DNA of 64,000 nt from Rhizobium sp. NLR16a (GCF_017948245.1 NZ_CP072865.1:1017501-1081500); one strand, 5' to 3'; numbered from the stretch's first letter, positions 21,139-31,900 are shown. Translations and numbers: made by a program. Notes: generated by a model from the sequence alone, not told the origin.

Positions 21139-21541
21139 GAGCCAGGAGGCGCATGAGTAGGATATGCCGGTCGGATGTGACGTTCGCCCGGTTTCATTCT
21201 GCGGGCGGCGAACTCGCTGCCCGCTGTCGGAGCCGACTGGCTCTCACCGGCGGGCAATCGCCGATTATTTACGGCTCGAATCACGGGCGCTATTGCATAC
21301 CTTTTTTACTTCCATGTCACGTCGCTAAATGTGCTGATATCGCGACAAGCCTTTTCTCAACTACAATAAGAAACAGTTTCGTGGAGTAAAAAAATACCGG
21401 TGCATGCACGATTTTGTGCATTGCCACAAACGGCCGGTCAGCGTGGAATATACCTACGAAACTATTGATTCTTAGGAACGCCGTGGCCATCTCGATGGTT
21501 ATACGGCTTAGAGCCTGCGGCATTACCTTAATGGAGGTCCC
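21139..21541. other. Noncoding upstream region of the prkA operon
   Basis: The 403 bases contain no gene that I can support. They are AT-richer than the flanks between about 21300 and 21400 and hold several short inverted repeats. A candidate stress promoter is annotated separately at 21475-21500. Confidence 0.4.
21475..21500 (+). promoter_or_regulatory. Candidate EcfG/RpoE2-type general stress promoter before prkA
   Basis: The sequence reads GGAAC (21475-21479), 19 bases, then TT (21499-21500). The rhizobial RpoE2 general stress sigma factor uses GGAAC-N18-19-TT. Transcription would start near 21507, leaving about 35 bases to the prkA ATG, with TGGAGG as ribosome-binding site. This is a match by eye to a short motif. 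Confidence 0.4.
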
Positions 21542-23485
21542 ATGCTGAGTGAATCCGTATTCGATGCGTTCACACGCAGTTATGAATCGCGCCGCGAAAG
21601 CGACATGTCGGTGTCGGAATATCTCGATCTCTGCAAAACCGACCCGATCGCCTATGCCAACGCGACCGAGCGTCTGCTCGCTGCCATAGGCGAACCACAG
21701 ATGGTGGACACCGCCAAGGACGCGCGCCTCGGCAGGATCTTCATGAACAGGACCATCCGGGTTTATCCGGCCTTTGCCGGCTTTCACGGCATGGAAGAGA
21801 CAATCGAACGCATCGTCTCCTTTTTTCGGCATGCGGCGCAGGGGCTCGAGGAGCGCAAGCAGATTCTTTATCTGCTCGGTCCGGTCGGCGGCGGCAAGTC
21901 GTCGCTGGCGGAGCGGCTGAAGCAGTTGATGGAGGTGTATCCGATCTACGTGCTGAAGGCCGGTGACGAGATCAGCCCTGTGTTCGAAAGCCCGCTCAAT
22001 CTCTTCGATCCCGAGACGATGGGCTCGCTCCTGCAGGAGCAGTACGGGATCCCGCAGCGGCGCCTGAACGGATTGATGAGCCCGTGGTGCCTGAAGCGGC
22101 TCGACGATTTCGGCGGCGATATCTCCCGATTCCGCGTCGTCAGGATACAACCCTCGCGATTGCGCCAGATCGCGATTGCCAAGACCGAGCCTGGAGACGA
22201 GAACAACCAGGACATCTCCTCTTTGGTCGGCAAGGTGGATATCCGCAAACTGGAAACCTATTCTCAGAACGATCCGGACGCCTACAGCTATTCGGGCGGA
22301 CTGAACCGTGCCAATCAGGGCGTGCTCGAATTCGTCGAGATGTTCAAGGCGCCGATCAAGATGCTGCACCCGCTGCTGACGGCAACGCAGGAGGGCAATT
22401 ATATCGGCTCCGAGAATATCGGCGCCATACCTTTCTCCGGCATCGTCCTTGCGCATTCGAACGAGGCGGAATGGCAGACCTTCAAGGCCAACAAGAACAA
22501 TGAGGCCTTCATCGACCGCATCTGCGTGATCAAAGTGCCCTATTGTCTCAGGGTGACAGAGGAACAGAAGATCTACGAAAAGCTGATCGAGGGATCGGAA
22601 CTGGTGGATGCACCATGCGCCCCGGCAACGCTCGAAATGCTGGCGCGGTTCTCCGTCCTTTCGCGCCTGCGCAAGCACGAGAATTCGACCTTCTTCTCGA
22701 AGATGCGCACCTATGACGGGGAGAGCCTGAAGGAAAGCGATCCACGCGCCCGCAGCGTCCAGGAATACCGGGATGCTGCCGGGATCGACGAAGGCATGGA
22801 CGGGATATCGACCCGTTTCGCCTTCAAAGTGCTCGCCTCCACCTTCAATCACGACACCACGGATATCGGCGCCGATCCCGTCCATCTGATGTATGTGCTG
22901 GAACAGGCGATCCGTCGCGAGCAGTTTCCCGACGATGTCGAGAAGCGTTATCTGGAATTCATCAAGGCCGATCTTGCGCCACGCTACGCAGAGTTCATTG
23001 GCAACGAGATTCAGAAGGCTTATCTTGAATCCTATGCGGACTACGGACAGAATCTGTTCGACCGCTATGTAGATTATGCCGATGCCTGGATCGAAGATGT
23101 GGACTTCAAGGATCCCGATACCGGTCAGCTTCTCGACCGCGAGCTCCTCAACCAGGAGCTAACGAAGATCGAAAAGCCGGCGGGGATCGCCAATCCAAAG
23201 GACTTCCGCAACGAAATTGTCAAGTTCTCTCTGAGATCGCGGGCAGCCAACGGCGGAAAAAATCCGTCATGGACGAGCTACGAGAAAATCCGGGAAGTCA
23301 TCGAGAAGCGTATGTTCTCGCAGGTCGAAGATCTCTTGCCGGTCATTTCCTTCGGATCGAAGAAGGATTCGGAAACAGAAAAGAAGCATAGCGAATTCGT
23401 CTCGCGCATGGCCGCGCGAGGTTACACGGAACGGCAGGTTCGGCGCCTCGTCGAATGGTACATGCGCGTCAAACAGGCAAGTTAA
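21542..23485 (+). CDS. prkA: PrkA family serine protein kinase
   Basis: The 647-residue protein is PrkA (YeaG in E. coli). It has an AAA+-like N-terminal half with Walker A GPVGGGKS at 113-120, the conserved LSVSEYLD-like start (MSVSEYLDLCKTDP), and PYCLRVTEEQKIYEKLI in the middle. The C-terminal half is helical with DPDTGQLLDRELLNQELTKIEKPAGIANPKDFRNEIV. E. coli YeaG is linked to sustained starvation responses; biochemical kinase reports exist for this family. TGGAGG precedes the ATG. yeaH and spoVR follow closely, so three genes form one operon. Confidence 0.96.
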   Translation: MLSESVFDAFTRSYESRRESDMSVSEYLDLCKTDPIAYANATERLLAAIGEPQMVDTAKDARLGRIFMNRTIRVYPAFAGFHGMEETIERIVSFFRHAAQGLEERKQILYLLGPVGGGKSSLAERLKQLMEVYPIYVLKAGDEISPVFESPLNLFDPETMGSLLQEQYGIPQRRLNGLMSPWCLKRLDDFGGDISRFRVVRIQPSRLRQIAIAKTEPGDENNQDISSLVGKVDIRKLETYSQNDPDAYSYSGGLNRANQGVLEFVEMFKAPIKMLHPLLTATQEGNYIGSENIGAIPFSGIVLAHSNEAEWQTFKANKNNEAFIDRICVIKVPYCLRVTEEQKIYEKLIEGSELVDAPCAPATLEMLARFSVLSRLRKHENSTFFSKMRTYDGESLKESDPRARSVQEYRDAAGIDEGMDGISTRFAFKVLASTFNHDTTDIGADPVHLMYVLEQAIRREQFPDDVEKRYLEFIKADLAPRYAEFIGNEIQKAYLESYADYGQNLFDRYVDYADAWIEDVDFKDPDTGQLLDRELLNQELTKIEKPAGIANPKDFRNEIVKFSLRSRAANGGKNPSWTSYEKIREVIEKRMFSQVEDLLPVISFGSKKDSETEKKHSEFVSRMAARGYTERQVRRLVEWYMRVKQAS

Positions 23486-23497
23486 TGCGGAGCCATT

Positions 23498-24772
23498 ATG
23501 CACATTGTCGACCGGCGGCTAAATCCGCGCGGTAAAAGTCTGGAAAATCGTCAGCGGTTCCTTCGACGCATGAAGGGAGCCGTGCAGCAGGCGGTGAAAC
23601 GTTCGCTGCAAAATCGAAACATTCGAGACGTGCTCGACGGTGGGGAGATCAGCCTGCCGATCGATGGAATGGCCGAACCAAGCTTTCGACGGGGCGAAGG
23701 CGGCATCGCCGATCACATCCTGCCCGGGAACCGGGCTTTCGTCGAAGGGGACATCATTCCGCGGCCGCCGGGTGGAAAGGGCGGAAAACCAAAAGATGCA
23801 GGCGAAGGCGACGGTGAGGACGGCTTCCGCTTCGTGCTGACGCGGGAGGAATTCCTCGATGTGTTCCTCGATGATCTTGAATTGCCAGACCTTGCCAAGC
23901 GGCGTCTAGCCGAAACGGAGGAAGAAACTCCGTTTCGGGCCGGTTATTCCGTATCGGGATCCCCCGCCAACATTGCCGTCGGTCGCACCACGAAGCTGGC
24001 GATGATGCGCCGCGTTGCGCTTGGCCGCCCGCGCCGCGAAGAAATCGAAGCCCTGCAGCGGCAGATCGAGGAATGCGAGGACGACGAGACCCGCGTGACG
24101 CTTGAGGCAAAACTCAAATCCCTGACGGAAAAAAGCCGGCGCATTCCCTATATCGATCCGCTCGACGTGCGTTATCGCCGCTTCGAAAACGAGCCGAAGC
24201 CTGTCGCCAAAGCGGTGATGTTCTGCCTGATGGACGTCTCGGGCTCCATGTCGGAGCACATGAAGGACCTTGCCAAGCGGTTCTACCTGCTGCTCTACCT
24301 TTTCCTGTCGAAACGCTACAAGAAAGTGGAAATCGTCTTCATCCGCCATACTGACAGGGCAGAGGAGGTCGACGAAGAAACCTTCTTCTACGGTCCTGCG
24401 ACGGGCGGCACGCTGGTGTCGAGCGCGCTTGCCGCCATGCGGGCGATCATCGCGGCGCGTTTCGATCCGGCGGAGTGGAATATCTATGGCGCCCAAGCCT
24501 CGGACGGCGACAACGCCCATTCGGACGGAAATCTGACCGGGCAGCTGCTGCGCGAGATTTTGCCGCTGTGCCAGTATTTCGCCTATATCGAAGTCGGCGA
24601 GGAAGGCGGCGATTCTTCAGTCTCGCGGTCGCCCCTCTGGATGCTCTATGACGGGATCCGTTCCGAACCGCTGCCGCTTTCGATGCGCAAGGTCTGCCGG
24701 CGAAGCGAAATATTCCCTGTTTTCCACGATCTCTTCCAGAAACGTGAGGCACAGTCGAAGGTGACGCCATGA
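23498..24772 (+). CDS. yeaH: YeaH/YhbH family protein (DUF444)
   Basis: The 424-residue protein begins MHIVDRRLNPRGKSLENRQRFLRR, the DUF444 start. An Arg/Lys-rich N-terminus is followed by EGDIIPRPPGGKGGKPKDAGEGDG and a VWA-like domain with the MIDAS-type DVSGSMSEHMKDLAKRF, then HTDRAEEVDEETFFYGPATGGTLVSSAL. The function is unknown; it is always found with prkA and often spoVR. The gene begins 12 bases after prkA and its stop overlaps the spoVR start by four bases (ATGA), showing translational coupling. Confidence 0.95.
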   Translation: MHIVDRRLNPRGKSLENRQRFLRRMKGAVQQAVKRSLQNRNIRDVLDGGEISLPIDGMAEPSFRRGEGGIADHILPGNRAFVEGDIIPRPPGGKGGKPKDAGEGDGEDGFRFVLTREEFLDVFLDDLELPDLAKRRLAETEEETPFRAGYSVSGSPANIAVGRTTKLAMMRRVALGRPRREEIEALQRQIEECEDDETRVTLEAKLKSLTEKSRRIPYIDPLDVRYRRFENEPKPVAKAVMFCLMDVSGSMSEHMKDLAKRFYLLLYLFLSKRYKKVEIVFIRHTDRAEEVDEETFFYGPATGGTLVSSALAAMRAIIAARFDPAEWNIYGAQASDGDNAHSDGNLTGQLLREILPLCQYFAYIEVGEEGGDSSVSRSPLWMLYDGIRSEPLPLSMRKVCRRSEIFPVFHDLFQKREAQSKVTP

Positions 24773-26319
24773 CCATGACGGTGAGGCCAAGAGAGCGGCT
24801 CTTATTCGAGGGAGCCGACTGGGACTTTGCAACGCTGCAGCGCATCCATGATGCGTGCGAGGAGATCGCGCTCGGCGAGCTCGGTCTCGATGTCTATCCG
24901 AACCAGATCGAAGTCATCACCTCGGAGCAGATGCTGGATGCCTATTCCTCGACCGGCATGCCGCTGTTTTACCGCCATTGGTCCTTCGGAAAACACTTTG
25001 CGCATCATGAAACCTTCTACCGCCGCGGGATGCGCGACCTTGCCTATGAGATCGTCATCAACAGTTCTCCCTGCATCTCCTATCTGATGGAGGAAAACAC
25101 GGCGACGATGCAGACGCTCGTCATCGCCCATGCGGCCTTCGGCCACAATCACTTCTTCAAGAACAATTATCTCTTCAAGCTCTGGACCGATGCCGAGGGA
25201 ATTCTCGATTACCTTGATTTCGCCAAGGGTTATATCACCCGCTGCGAAGAGCGTTACGGCGAGACGGCCGTCGAAAGAACGCTCGATGCGGCGCATGCGC
25301 TGATGTCGCATGGGGTGCATCGATATGCCGGCAAGACCACAATCGACCTTCGCCAGGAGGAGAAGCGGCAGCAGGAGCGTCGCGCCCACGAAGAGCAGAT
25401 GTTCAACGACCTGTGGCGCACGGTTCCCGTCGGCAAGGCGAAGAAGGCGGGTGACATCGGCTTGGAGAAGCGCCGTGCCGCGCTCGGTCTCCCGCAGGAT
25501 AACATCCTCTATTTTCTTGAGAAATCCGCGCCCCGGCTGCAGCCGTGGCAGCGCGAGATCCTTCGCATCGTCCGCCACGTCGCGCAATATTTCCACCCCC
25601 AGCGGCAGACTAAGGTGATGAATGAGGGAACCGCCACCTTTGTCCATTACCAGATCATGAACCGGCTTCACGAGCGGGGGCAGATCAGCGACGGGAACTT
25701 CCTCGAATTCCTGAAGTCCCACGCCAATGTCGTCTTCCAGCCAAACTACGACGATCGGCGGTTCTCGGGCTTCAATCCCTATGCGCTTGGTTTTGCGATG
25801 ATGCAGGACATCGAGAGGGTCGTCACGAAGCCGACGGAAGAGGACCGGGCATGGTTTCCCGATATTGCGGGACGAGGCGACGCGATGGGGGTCCTGCGCG
25901 ACGTTTGGGCAAATTATCGGGACGAAAGTTTCATCAGTCAGTTCCTGAGCCCGAACCTGATCCGGCGGTTGCGGCTGTTCCATCTCTACGACGACCCGGA
26001 ACAGACCGAAGGTGTGCTGGTCTCGGCAATTCACAATGAGCGTGGCTATCTGCGCATCCGCCGCCAGCTCTCCCGCGAATACGATATCGGCTGGACCGAT
26101 CCGGCAATCGATATCGTCGATGTCGATCTCGCCGGCGACCGGCGACTGCTGCTGCAGCATATCGTCATGAACGGCTGCTATCTGCAGGAAGGTGACACGA
26201 AGCTCGTTCTTCAACATCTCGCCGATCTCTGGGGCTACGATGTGTTGCTTCAGGAAATCGACGGTTCGAGCACCGTGGCGAAAGAACATACGGCGAGTCC
26301 GCGCAAGATCGTTCAATGA
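24769..26319 (+). CDS. spoVR: SpoVR family protein
   Basis: The 516-residue protein matches SpoVR/YcgB: YPNQIEVITSEQMLDAYSSTGMPLFYRHWSFGK at residues 43-75, then VIAHAAFGHNHFFKNNYLF, GTATFVHYQIMNRLHERG and FNPYALGFAMMQDIERV. In Bacillus the relative affects the spore cortex; non-sporulating proteobacteria keep it in an operon with prkA and yeaH, where its role is unknown. The His and Glu rich conserved blocks (NEGTATFVHY, HAAFGHNHF) look like possible metal ligands, an inference only. The ATG overlaps the previous stop. Confidence 0.95.
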   Translation: MTMTVRPRERLLFEGADWDFATLQRIHDACEEIALGELGLDVYPNQIEVITSEQMLDAYSSTGMPLFYRHWSFGKHFAHHETFYRRGMRDLAYEIVINSSPCISYLMEENTATMQTLVIAHAAFGHNHFFKNNYLFKLWTDAEGILDYLDFAKGYITRCEERYGETAVERTLDAAHALMSHGVHRYAGKTTIDLRQEEKRQQERRAHEEQMFNDLWRTVPVGKAKKAGDIGLEKRRAALGLPQDNILYFLEKSAPRLQPWQREILRIVRHVAQYFHPQRQTKVMNEGTATFVHYQIMNRLHERGQISDGNFLEFLKSHANVVFQPNYDDRRFSGFNPYALGFAMMQDIERVVTKPTEEDRAWFPDIAGRGDAMGVLRDVWANYRDESFISQFLSPNLIRRLRLFHLYDDPEQTEGVLVSAIHNERGYLRIRRQLSREYDIGWTDPAIDIVDVDLAGDRRLLLQHIVMNGCYLQEGDTKLVLQHLADLWGYDVLLQEIDGSSTVAKEHTASPRKIVQ

Positions 26320-26527
26320 TCTGGGTTTCTTGCGGCGCGCCGGGCTAACGCGCGTCGTGCGCGTCCATCCATTCGTCCGCATCCGGCGGCGATCTGCAAT
26401 TATCGATGGCAACAAACACAAAGGCTGCGTAATTTACCGCCGCTGCAATCGTTCATATTGGTCTCCACTCAACCCAATTCCACCTTGCAGCGACCTTTCG
26501 GGGCCGATAGCGCAAAGGCGAGTGACC

Positions 26528-27463
26528 ATGAGCGAAACCCGGCGGAAGCTGACGACGATCTTCTGTGCTGACGTGCAGGACTATACGCGGCTGATGGGAG
26601 CCGACGAGGAGGGGACGCTCGCGACGCTGAAGCGCTGCCGCGAGGCGATGGCACACCTCATCGAAAGCCATGGCGGCCGTGTCGTCAACACCTGGGGCGA
26701 CGGGTTGATCGCCGAGTTTCCGAGCGTGGTCGAGGCGGTGCGCGCCGCCGTCGATACGCAGAACGAACTTGCCGGCTTCAATGCCCGCCGCCCAAGCGAC
26801 GGGCGCATGCTCTTCCGCATCGGCATCAATCTCGGCGACGTGATCGTCGAGGGCGATGACATCTATGGCGACGGTGTCAATATCGCCGCGCGGCTGCAGG
26901 CCTCGGCCGCCCCCGGCGGCATCGTGATATCGAGCACCGTCTACGACCAGGTGCGCAACAAGGTGGCGGTCGGTTTCGAGTTTCTCGGGCCGCTGATGGT
27001 GAAGAACGTCGAAGAGGGCGTGCCGAGCTATGCGGTGAGAATCGGCGACGGAAGCGACGAGGCCCCGCCTGCCGAACGACCCGTCGCCGCCCGGCCGCAG
27101 CCAGCGGCCGCCGCCCGGCCGCAGCCAGCGGCCGCCGTCATGACCGAGGCAAGGCCGGCGCCTGGCGGACGGAAGCTGTTTGCCGTGCTCGGCGTCATCG
27201 CCGTCATGCTGATCGCCATCAATCTCCTGTCGTGGAAGGGCGTTTTCTGGGCGCGGTTTCCCGTGCTGGCGCTTGCCGTGGTGGCGGCGCTTGCCTGGAA
27301 TCGCGGCCAGACCTGGTTCGATCGCAAGTTTGCCACGCTCGCGATCGTCGCGCTCGGCATCATCGGCATCAACCTCTTCACCTGGAGCGGGACCTTCTGG
27401 GCGGTGTGGCCGATACTGGGGATCGCAGCGACGATCGGCCTGCGGTGGTCGATGCGCCGATAG
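26528..27463 (+). CDS. Class III adenylate/guanylate cyclase with duplicated membrane module
   Basis: The 311-residue protein has an N-terminal catalytic domain: D15 in FCADVQDYTRLM and D58 in WGDGLIAEF are the metal ligands, and the GDGVNIAARL block carries the Asn/Arg pair (N118, R122) for transition-state binding. A Pro/Ala linker with an 8-residue tandem repeat (188-203) leads to a C-terminal hydrophobic part. That part contains two similar units, INLLSWKGVFWARFPVLALAV and INLFTWSGTFWAVWPILGIAA, each probably two helices. ATP versus GTP cannot be told. The frame is open to 26192, but the ATG at 26528 is the family start. The 208 bases before it hold no gene. Confidence 0.9.
   Translation: MSETRRKLTTIFCADVQDYTRLMGADEEGTLATLKRCREAMAHLIESHGGRVVNTWGDGLIAEFPSVVEAVRAAVDTQNELAGFNARRPSDGRMLFRIGINLGDVIVEGDDIYGDGVNIAARLQASAAPGGIVISSTVYDQVRNKVAVGFEFLGPLMVKNVEEGVPSYAVRIGDGSDEAPPAERPVAARPQPAAAARPQPAAAVMTEARPAPGGRKLFAVLGVIAVMLIAINLLSWKGVFWARFPVLALAVVAALAWNRGQTWFDRKFATLAIVALGIIGINLFTWSGTFWAVWPILGIAATIGLRWSMRR
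27089..27136 (+). repeat. 24-bp exact tandem repeat in the cyclase linker
   Basis: Two perfect copies of a 24-base unit (27089-27112 and 27113-27136) encode ARPQPAAA twice in the Pro/Ala linker. Copy number may vary between strains without shifting the frame. Confidence 0.9.
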
Positions 27464-27752
27464 ACATTGCTCTTCACTGGTTTTGCTGGATATCCCGTAC
27501 CGACAGAGACGGCGAGAAGACGTTTGCGAGCTTCGTTCAAGCAAAAGTGAGCGGCCGGATAATTTCCAATCTTTGCTGATATTACAAATCGGTAATGCCG
27601 GGTGCTTATGCTTGCCGTTAAGCTGCAAAAGCGCGATATTGTCGCACCAGCCGGGAATCTCGATCCCTGGGGATTAGATCTCCGGGATGCCGATCGCGCA
27701 GCGCCTCTTTCGACCGACCCTGGTCCAACCTCGAGTCCCTCCGGAGACGTGA

Positions 27753-28961
27753 ATGGCCTTTTGGAAGCAGTTTGTACTTTCGCTCATCGTCATCATTGCC
27801 GGTTTTGCCGCGTGGGTTTTCCTTGCGCCCGGCGCCGGCGATAAGATGCGCGATGCAGGCATTCCGGATAGCCTCGTTTCCATGATCGCGCCTAAAGCTC
27901 CTGAAACAGCTGATGCCGGTGCTTCCGCCGGGGGTCAGGGGCAACGGGGCCAAGGGCCGGGACAGGGACAGAACCACCGCAGCGGCGGCGGGCGCAACAG
28001 CGCCATTCTCGTCGCGACGCAGGCCGTCGTTCAAGGCGTCGTCAACGACCGGCTGAACGCCATCGGCACGGGGGATGCGATCCGCTCGGTCGCGGTTACG
28101 CCGCAGGCCACGGGCACGATCCGCGAAATCCTCATCAAGTCGGGCGACAGGGTGAAGGCGGGGCAGGTTCTCGCCAAGCTGGACAGCGAGGAGCAGGTGA
28201 TCGCCCGTGGCCAGGCGGATGTGGCGGTGAAAGCCGCCGTCGAGAAGTCCAATCTCTACCACAACATCAAATCCAGCGTGTCGCGCATGGACGTCTTCGA
28301 TTCCGAGATCGCCGAGCAGGGCGCGCGGCTGCAGCTGCAGGCCGCCGAGCTCAATCTCGCCCGGCGCAACATCACGGCGCCGATTGACGGCATCGTCGGC
28401 ATCGTGCCGGTCAATATCGGCGATAATGTCACGACATCAACGCCGATCGTCACATTGGACGACCGATCGGAAATCCTCGTCGACTTTTGGGTGCCGGAGC
28501 GTTTTTCCAATACGGTTGCAGTCGGCCAGCCGGTGGAGGCGATGTCGGTGGCAAAGCCTGGGCAGGTGTTTTCGGGCGTGATAGAGGCGATCGACAACCG
28601 TATCGACGCGGCAAGCCGCACGCTGCGCCTGCGCGCCCGGATCGACAACTCTTCCGACGAGCTGCGCGCCGGCATGTCCTTCAGCGTCAGCATGAAATTT
28701 CCCGGCGACAAATACCCGGCGGTCGATCCGCAATCCGTGCAGTGGGATTCGCAAGGATCTTTCGTGTGGCAGGTGACGGACGACAAGTCGCACAAGGTGC
28801 GGGTGAGAATCGTGCAGCGCAATCCCGACTTCATTCTCGTCAAGGCCGATCTCAAGGACGGCGATAAGATCGTGACGCAGGGCCTGCAGCGCGTGCGTGA
28901 GGGCGGCGCGGTCCGTGTTTCCGCCGATATCGCCGCGAGCGGGGAGGTCGCGACCCAATGA
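27753..28961 (+). CDS. RND efflux periplasmic adaptor subunit
   Basis: The 402-residue membrane fusion protein has an N-terminal signal/anchor (LSLIVIIAGFAAWVFLAPGAG-like), a Gly/Gln-rich linker (GQGQRGQGPGQGQNH), the lipoyl-like half ATGTIREILIKSGDRVKAGQVLAKLDS, a short helical hairpin, the second half NITAPIDGIVGIVPVNIGDNV, and a beta-barrel domain. It bridges the inner-membrane pump to an outer-membrane channel, which is not encoded here. Its stop overlaps the start of the pump gene by four bases. The 289-base gap before it holds no clear gene. Confidence 0.93.
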   Translation: MAFWKQFVLSLIVIIAGFAAWVFLAPGAGDKMRDAGIPDSLVSMIAPKAPETADAGASAGGQGQRGQGPGQGQNHRSGGGRNSAILVATQAVVQGVVNDRLNAIGTGDAIRSVAVTPQATGTIREILIKSGDRVKAGQVLAKLDSEEQVIARGQADVAVKAAVEKSNLYHNIKSSVSRMDVFDSEIAEQGARLQLQAAELNLARRNITAPIDGIVGIVPVNIGDNVTTSTPIVTLDDRSEILVDFWVPERFSNTVAVGQPVEAMSVAKPGQVFSGVIEAIDNRIDAASRTLRLRARIDNSSDELRAGMSFSVSMKFPGDKYPAVDPQSVQWDSQGSFVWQVTDDKSHKVRVRIVQRNPDFILVKADLKDGDKIVTQGLQRVREGGAVRVSADIAASGEVATQ

Positions 28962-31900
28962 GCGTGACCGAGATGCCTCAGGACCGAGCGTCGGGCAAGC
29001 AGAGCTTCACCGCGCTTTTCGTTCGCCGGCCGATCCTGGCGCTGGTGTTCAACACGCTAATGGTCGTCGCCGGCCTTGCAGCCTATGTCGGCGTCGAAGT
29101 GCGAGAGCTGCCGGATGTCGACCGTCCCGTCGTCACGGTACGCACCACCTTCGACGGCGCTTCGCCGCAGACGATTGACCAGGAACTGACCAAGGTGATC
29201 GAAGGCGCCGCCGCCCGCGTCAGCGGCCTGAAATCGATCTCGTCTACTTCTTCGTTCGGCCAGAGCCGGGTAACGCTCGAATTCTCCGATGCGATTGATC
29301 TCGCGGTCGCCGCCAACGACGTGCGCGATGCAATCGGCCGCATCACCCAGAACCTGCCCGACGAGGCGGATGCGCCGCAGATCGTCAAAGCGGATTCAGA
29401 TTCCTCGGCGATCATGCGCCTTGCCGTCACCTCGACCAAGCTCAACATGGACGACCTGACGCAACTGGTCGAGAACGAGGTGATCGATCGCCTCGCCTCC
29501 GTCGACGGCGTCGCCGATGTCGAGGAATATGGCGAACAGGAAAAGGTCTTCCGCGTCGATGTCGATCAGGGAGCGCTTGCCAGCCGCGGGCTGACGATCG
29601 GCGACATGACGAAGGCGCTGGACAATGCCGCGCTCGACGTTCCCGCCGGCTCGCTGAAGAGCACGACGCAGGATATCGTCGTGCGCGCTACCGCCAACCT
29701 GCAGACGCCGGCGGATTTTTCCAATGTTATGCTGCAGGACCGCGTCCGGTTGGGCGACGTGGCGACCGTGACGCTCGGGCCCCGCGACGGCGATACGGCG
29801 CTGCGTTCGAACGGCAAGCCGGGCATCGGCCTTGGCATCATCCGCCAGGCGCAGTCGAATACGCTGAATATCTCGACCGGCATCAAGGCTGCCGTCGAGC
29901 AGCTGTCGAAGACGCTGCCTGAGGGAACGACGATCGCTATCACCAGCGACGACGCCGTCTTCATCCAGGGCGCAATCCATGAGGTGGTGCTGGCACTGGT
30001 GCTCGCCGCCGTCATCGTCACCGCCGTCATCTATCTCTTCCTGCGCGACTGGCGGGCGACGCTGATCCCGGCCGTCAGCATGCCGGTGGCGCTGATCGGG
30101 ACTCTGGCCGCGATCTACATCGTCGGATTCTCGATCAACATCCTGACGCTGCTCGCCATCGTGCTCGCCACCGGCCTCGTCGTCGACGACGCGATCGTGG
30201 TGCTCGAAAACATCGTGCGCCGGCGCGCCGAGGGCATGGGGCCGCGTGCGGCCGCCGTGCTCGGCACGCGCGAGGTATTCTTCGCCGTTATCGCCACGAC
30301 GGCGACGCTCGCGGCCGTCTTCATCCCGCTCTCCTTCCTGCCAGGGCAGGTCGGCGGTCTCTTCCGCGAATTCGGCTTCGTGCTCGCCTTCTCGGTCGGA
30401 CTGTCGTCGATCGTGGCGCTGACATTGTGCCCGATGCTTGCCTCGCGCATGTTGACGAAGCCGATGATTGAAGATCACGGCGCCCTCGGCCGTTTCGGCG
30501 GCGCGCTCGCCCGTTGCTATAAATGGGCGCTGCACGGATGCCTCAATGCGCCCTTCGTCGTTATCCTGGTCTCGATGATTTTTGCCGGCGCGGCACTCAT
30601 CGCCTTCTCGACGGTCAAGAGTGAACTGACCCCGGAAGAGGACCGGTCGCTGGTGATGATGCGGCTGACGACGCCGCAGGGATCGAGCCTGGAGTATACC
30701 CGAGACAAGATGCAGCTCGTCGAGGAATATCTGCAGCCGCTGGTCGACAGCGGTGACATCCGCAATGTCTTCTCGATCTCCGGTCAGGGCGGCTCGCTGA
30801 ACAGCGGCTTCATGGTGCTGACGCTTGCCCCTTGGGGAGAGCGGCAGAGGACGCAGGCGGAGATCGTCGGCGACATCAACCAGGCGGCGGCGAAGGTGCC
30901 GGCGCTGCGCGGCAACGCCATTTCCTCCAACAGCCTGCGCATCCGCGGCGCCGGCAGCGGCGTGCAAATGGCGCTTGTTGGTAACGATCACGAGGCGCTG
31001 ACGGCGGCGGCCGCCAAGCTGGTGCAGGCGCTCGATGCCACCGGCCAATACGATACGCCGCGGCTGACCAACGAGCCCAGCCAGGCGCAGGTATCGGTGG
31101 CGATCGACCGCGAGCGCGCGTCCGATCTCGGCATCGACATATCAGGGCTTTCGACGGCGATCCAGTCGCTGCTCGAAGGGCGCTCGGTGGTCGACGTCTT
31201 CGTCGACGGCGAATCCTATCCCGTGCTTTTGACTTCGACGACGCGGCCGATCGATGATCCCACGGATCTCGAAAACGTGTTCATGAAAACCAGCGACGGC
31301 AAGATCGTGCCGATGTCCGTCATTGCCACGATGAAGGAAGGTTCGGTCGCGCCGCAGCTGAACCGCGAGCAGCAGCTCGCCTCGGTCGCGATCACCGCCG
31401 GCCTCAGGAACGGCATGTCGCTCGGCGATGCAGTCAGACAGGTGACGGAACTTGCGGAACCCCTGCTGCCGCCCGGCGCGCGTCTACTGCCGCTTGCGGA
31501 AGCCGCGACGCTGGAAGAGAATTCGAGCGGCATGGCGCTGACCTTCGGCTTTGCCATCGTCATCATCTTCCTGGTTCTCGCCGCCCAGTTCGAAAGCGTG
31601 CTCTCCTCGGTGATCATCATGTCGACCGTGCCGCTCGGCCTTGCCTGCGCCGTCTTCGCTTTGATCATCACCGGCTCCAGCCTGAATATCTACAGCCAGA
31701 TCGGCCTGGTGCTGCTCGTCGGCGTGATGGCGAAGAACGGCATCCTGATCGTCGAATTCGCCAATCAGCTGCGCGACAGGGGCGAGGACGTGCGCTCCTC
31801 GATCGAAAAGGCCTGCGCGCTGCGCCTTCGCCCGGTGATGATGACGATGATCGCCACCATTCTCGGCGGCGTGCCGCTGGTCTTTGCCCATGGCGCGGGT

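Noticed and set aside
24802..26421. 539-codon open frame antisense to spoVR
   Set aside because: Shadow frame; SpoVR on the plus strand has clear family motifs and coupled start.
29396..31048. 550-codon open frame antisense to the RND pump
   Set aside because: Arg/His/Asp-rich shadow of a certain membrane protein gene.
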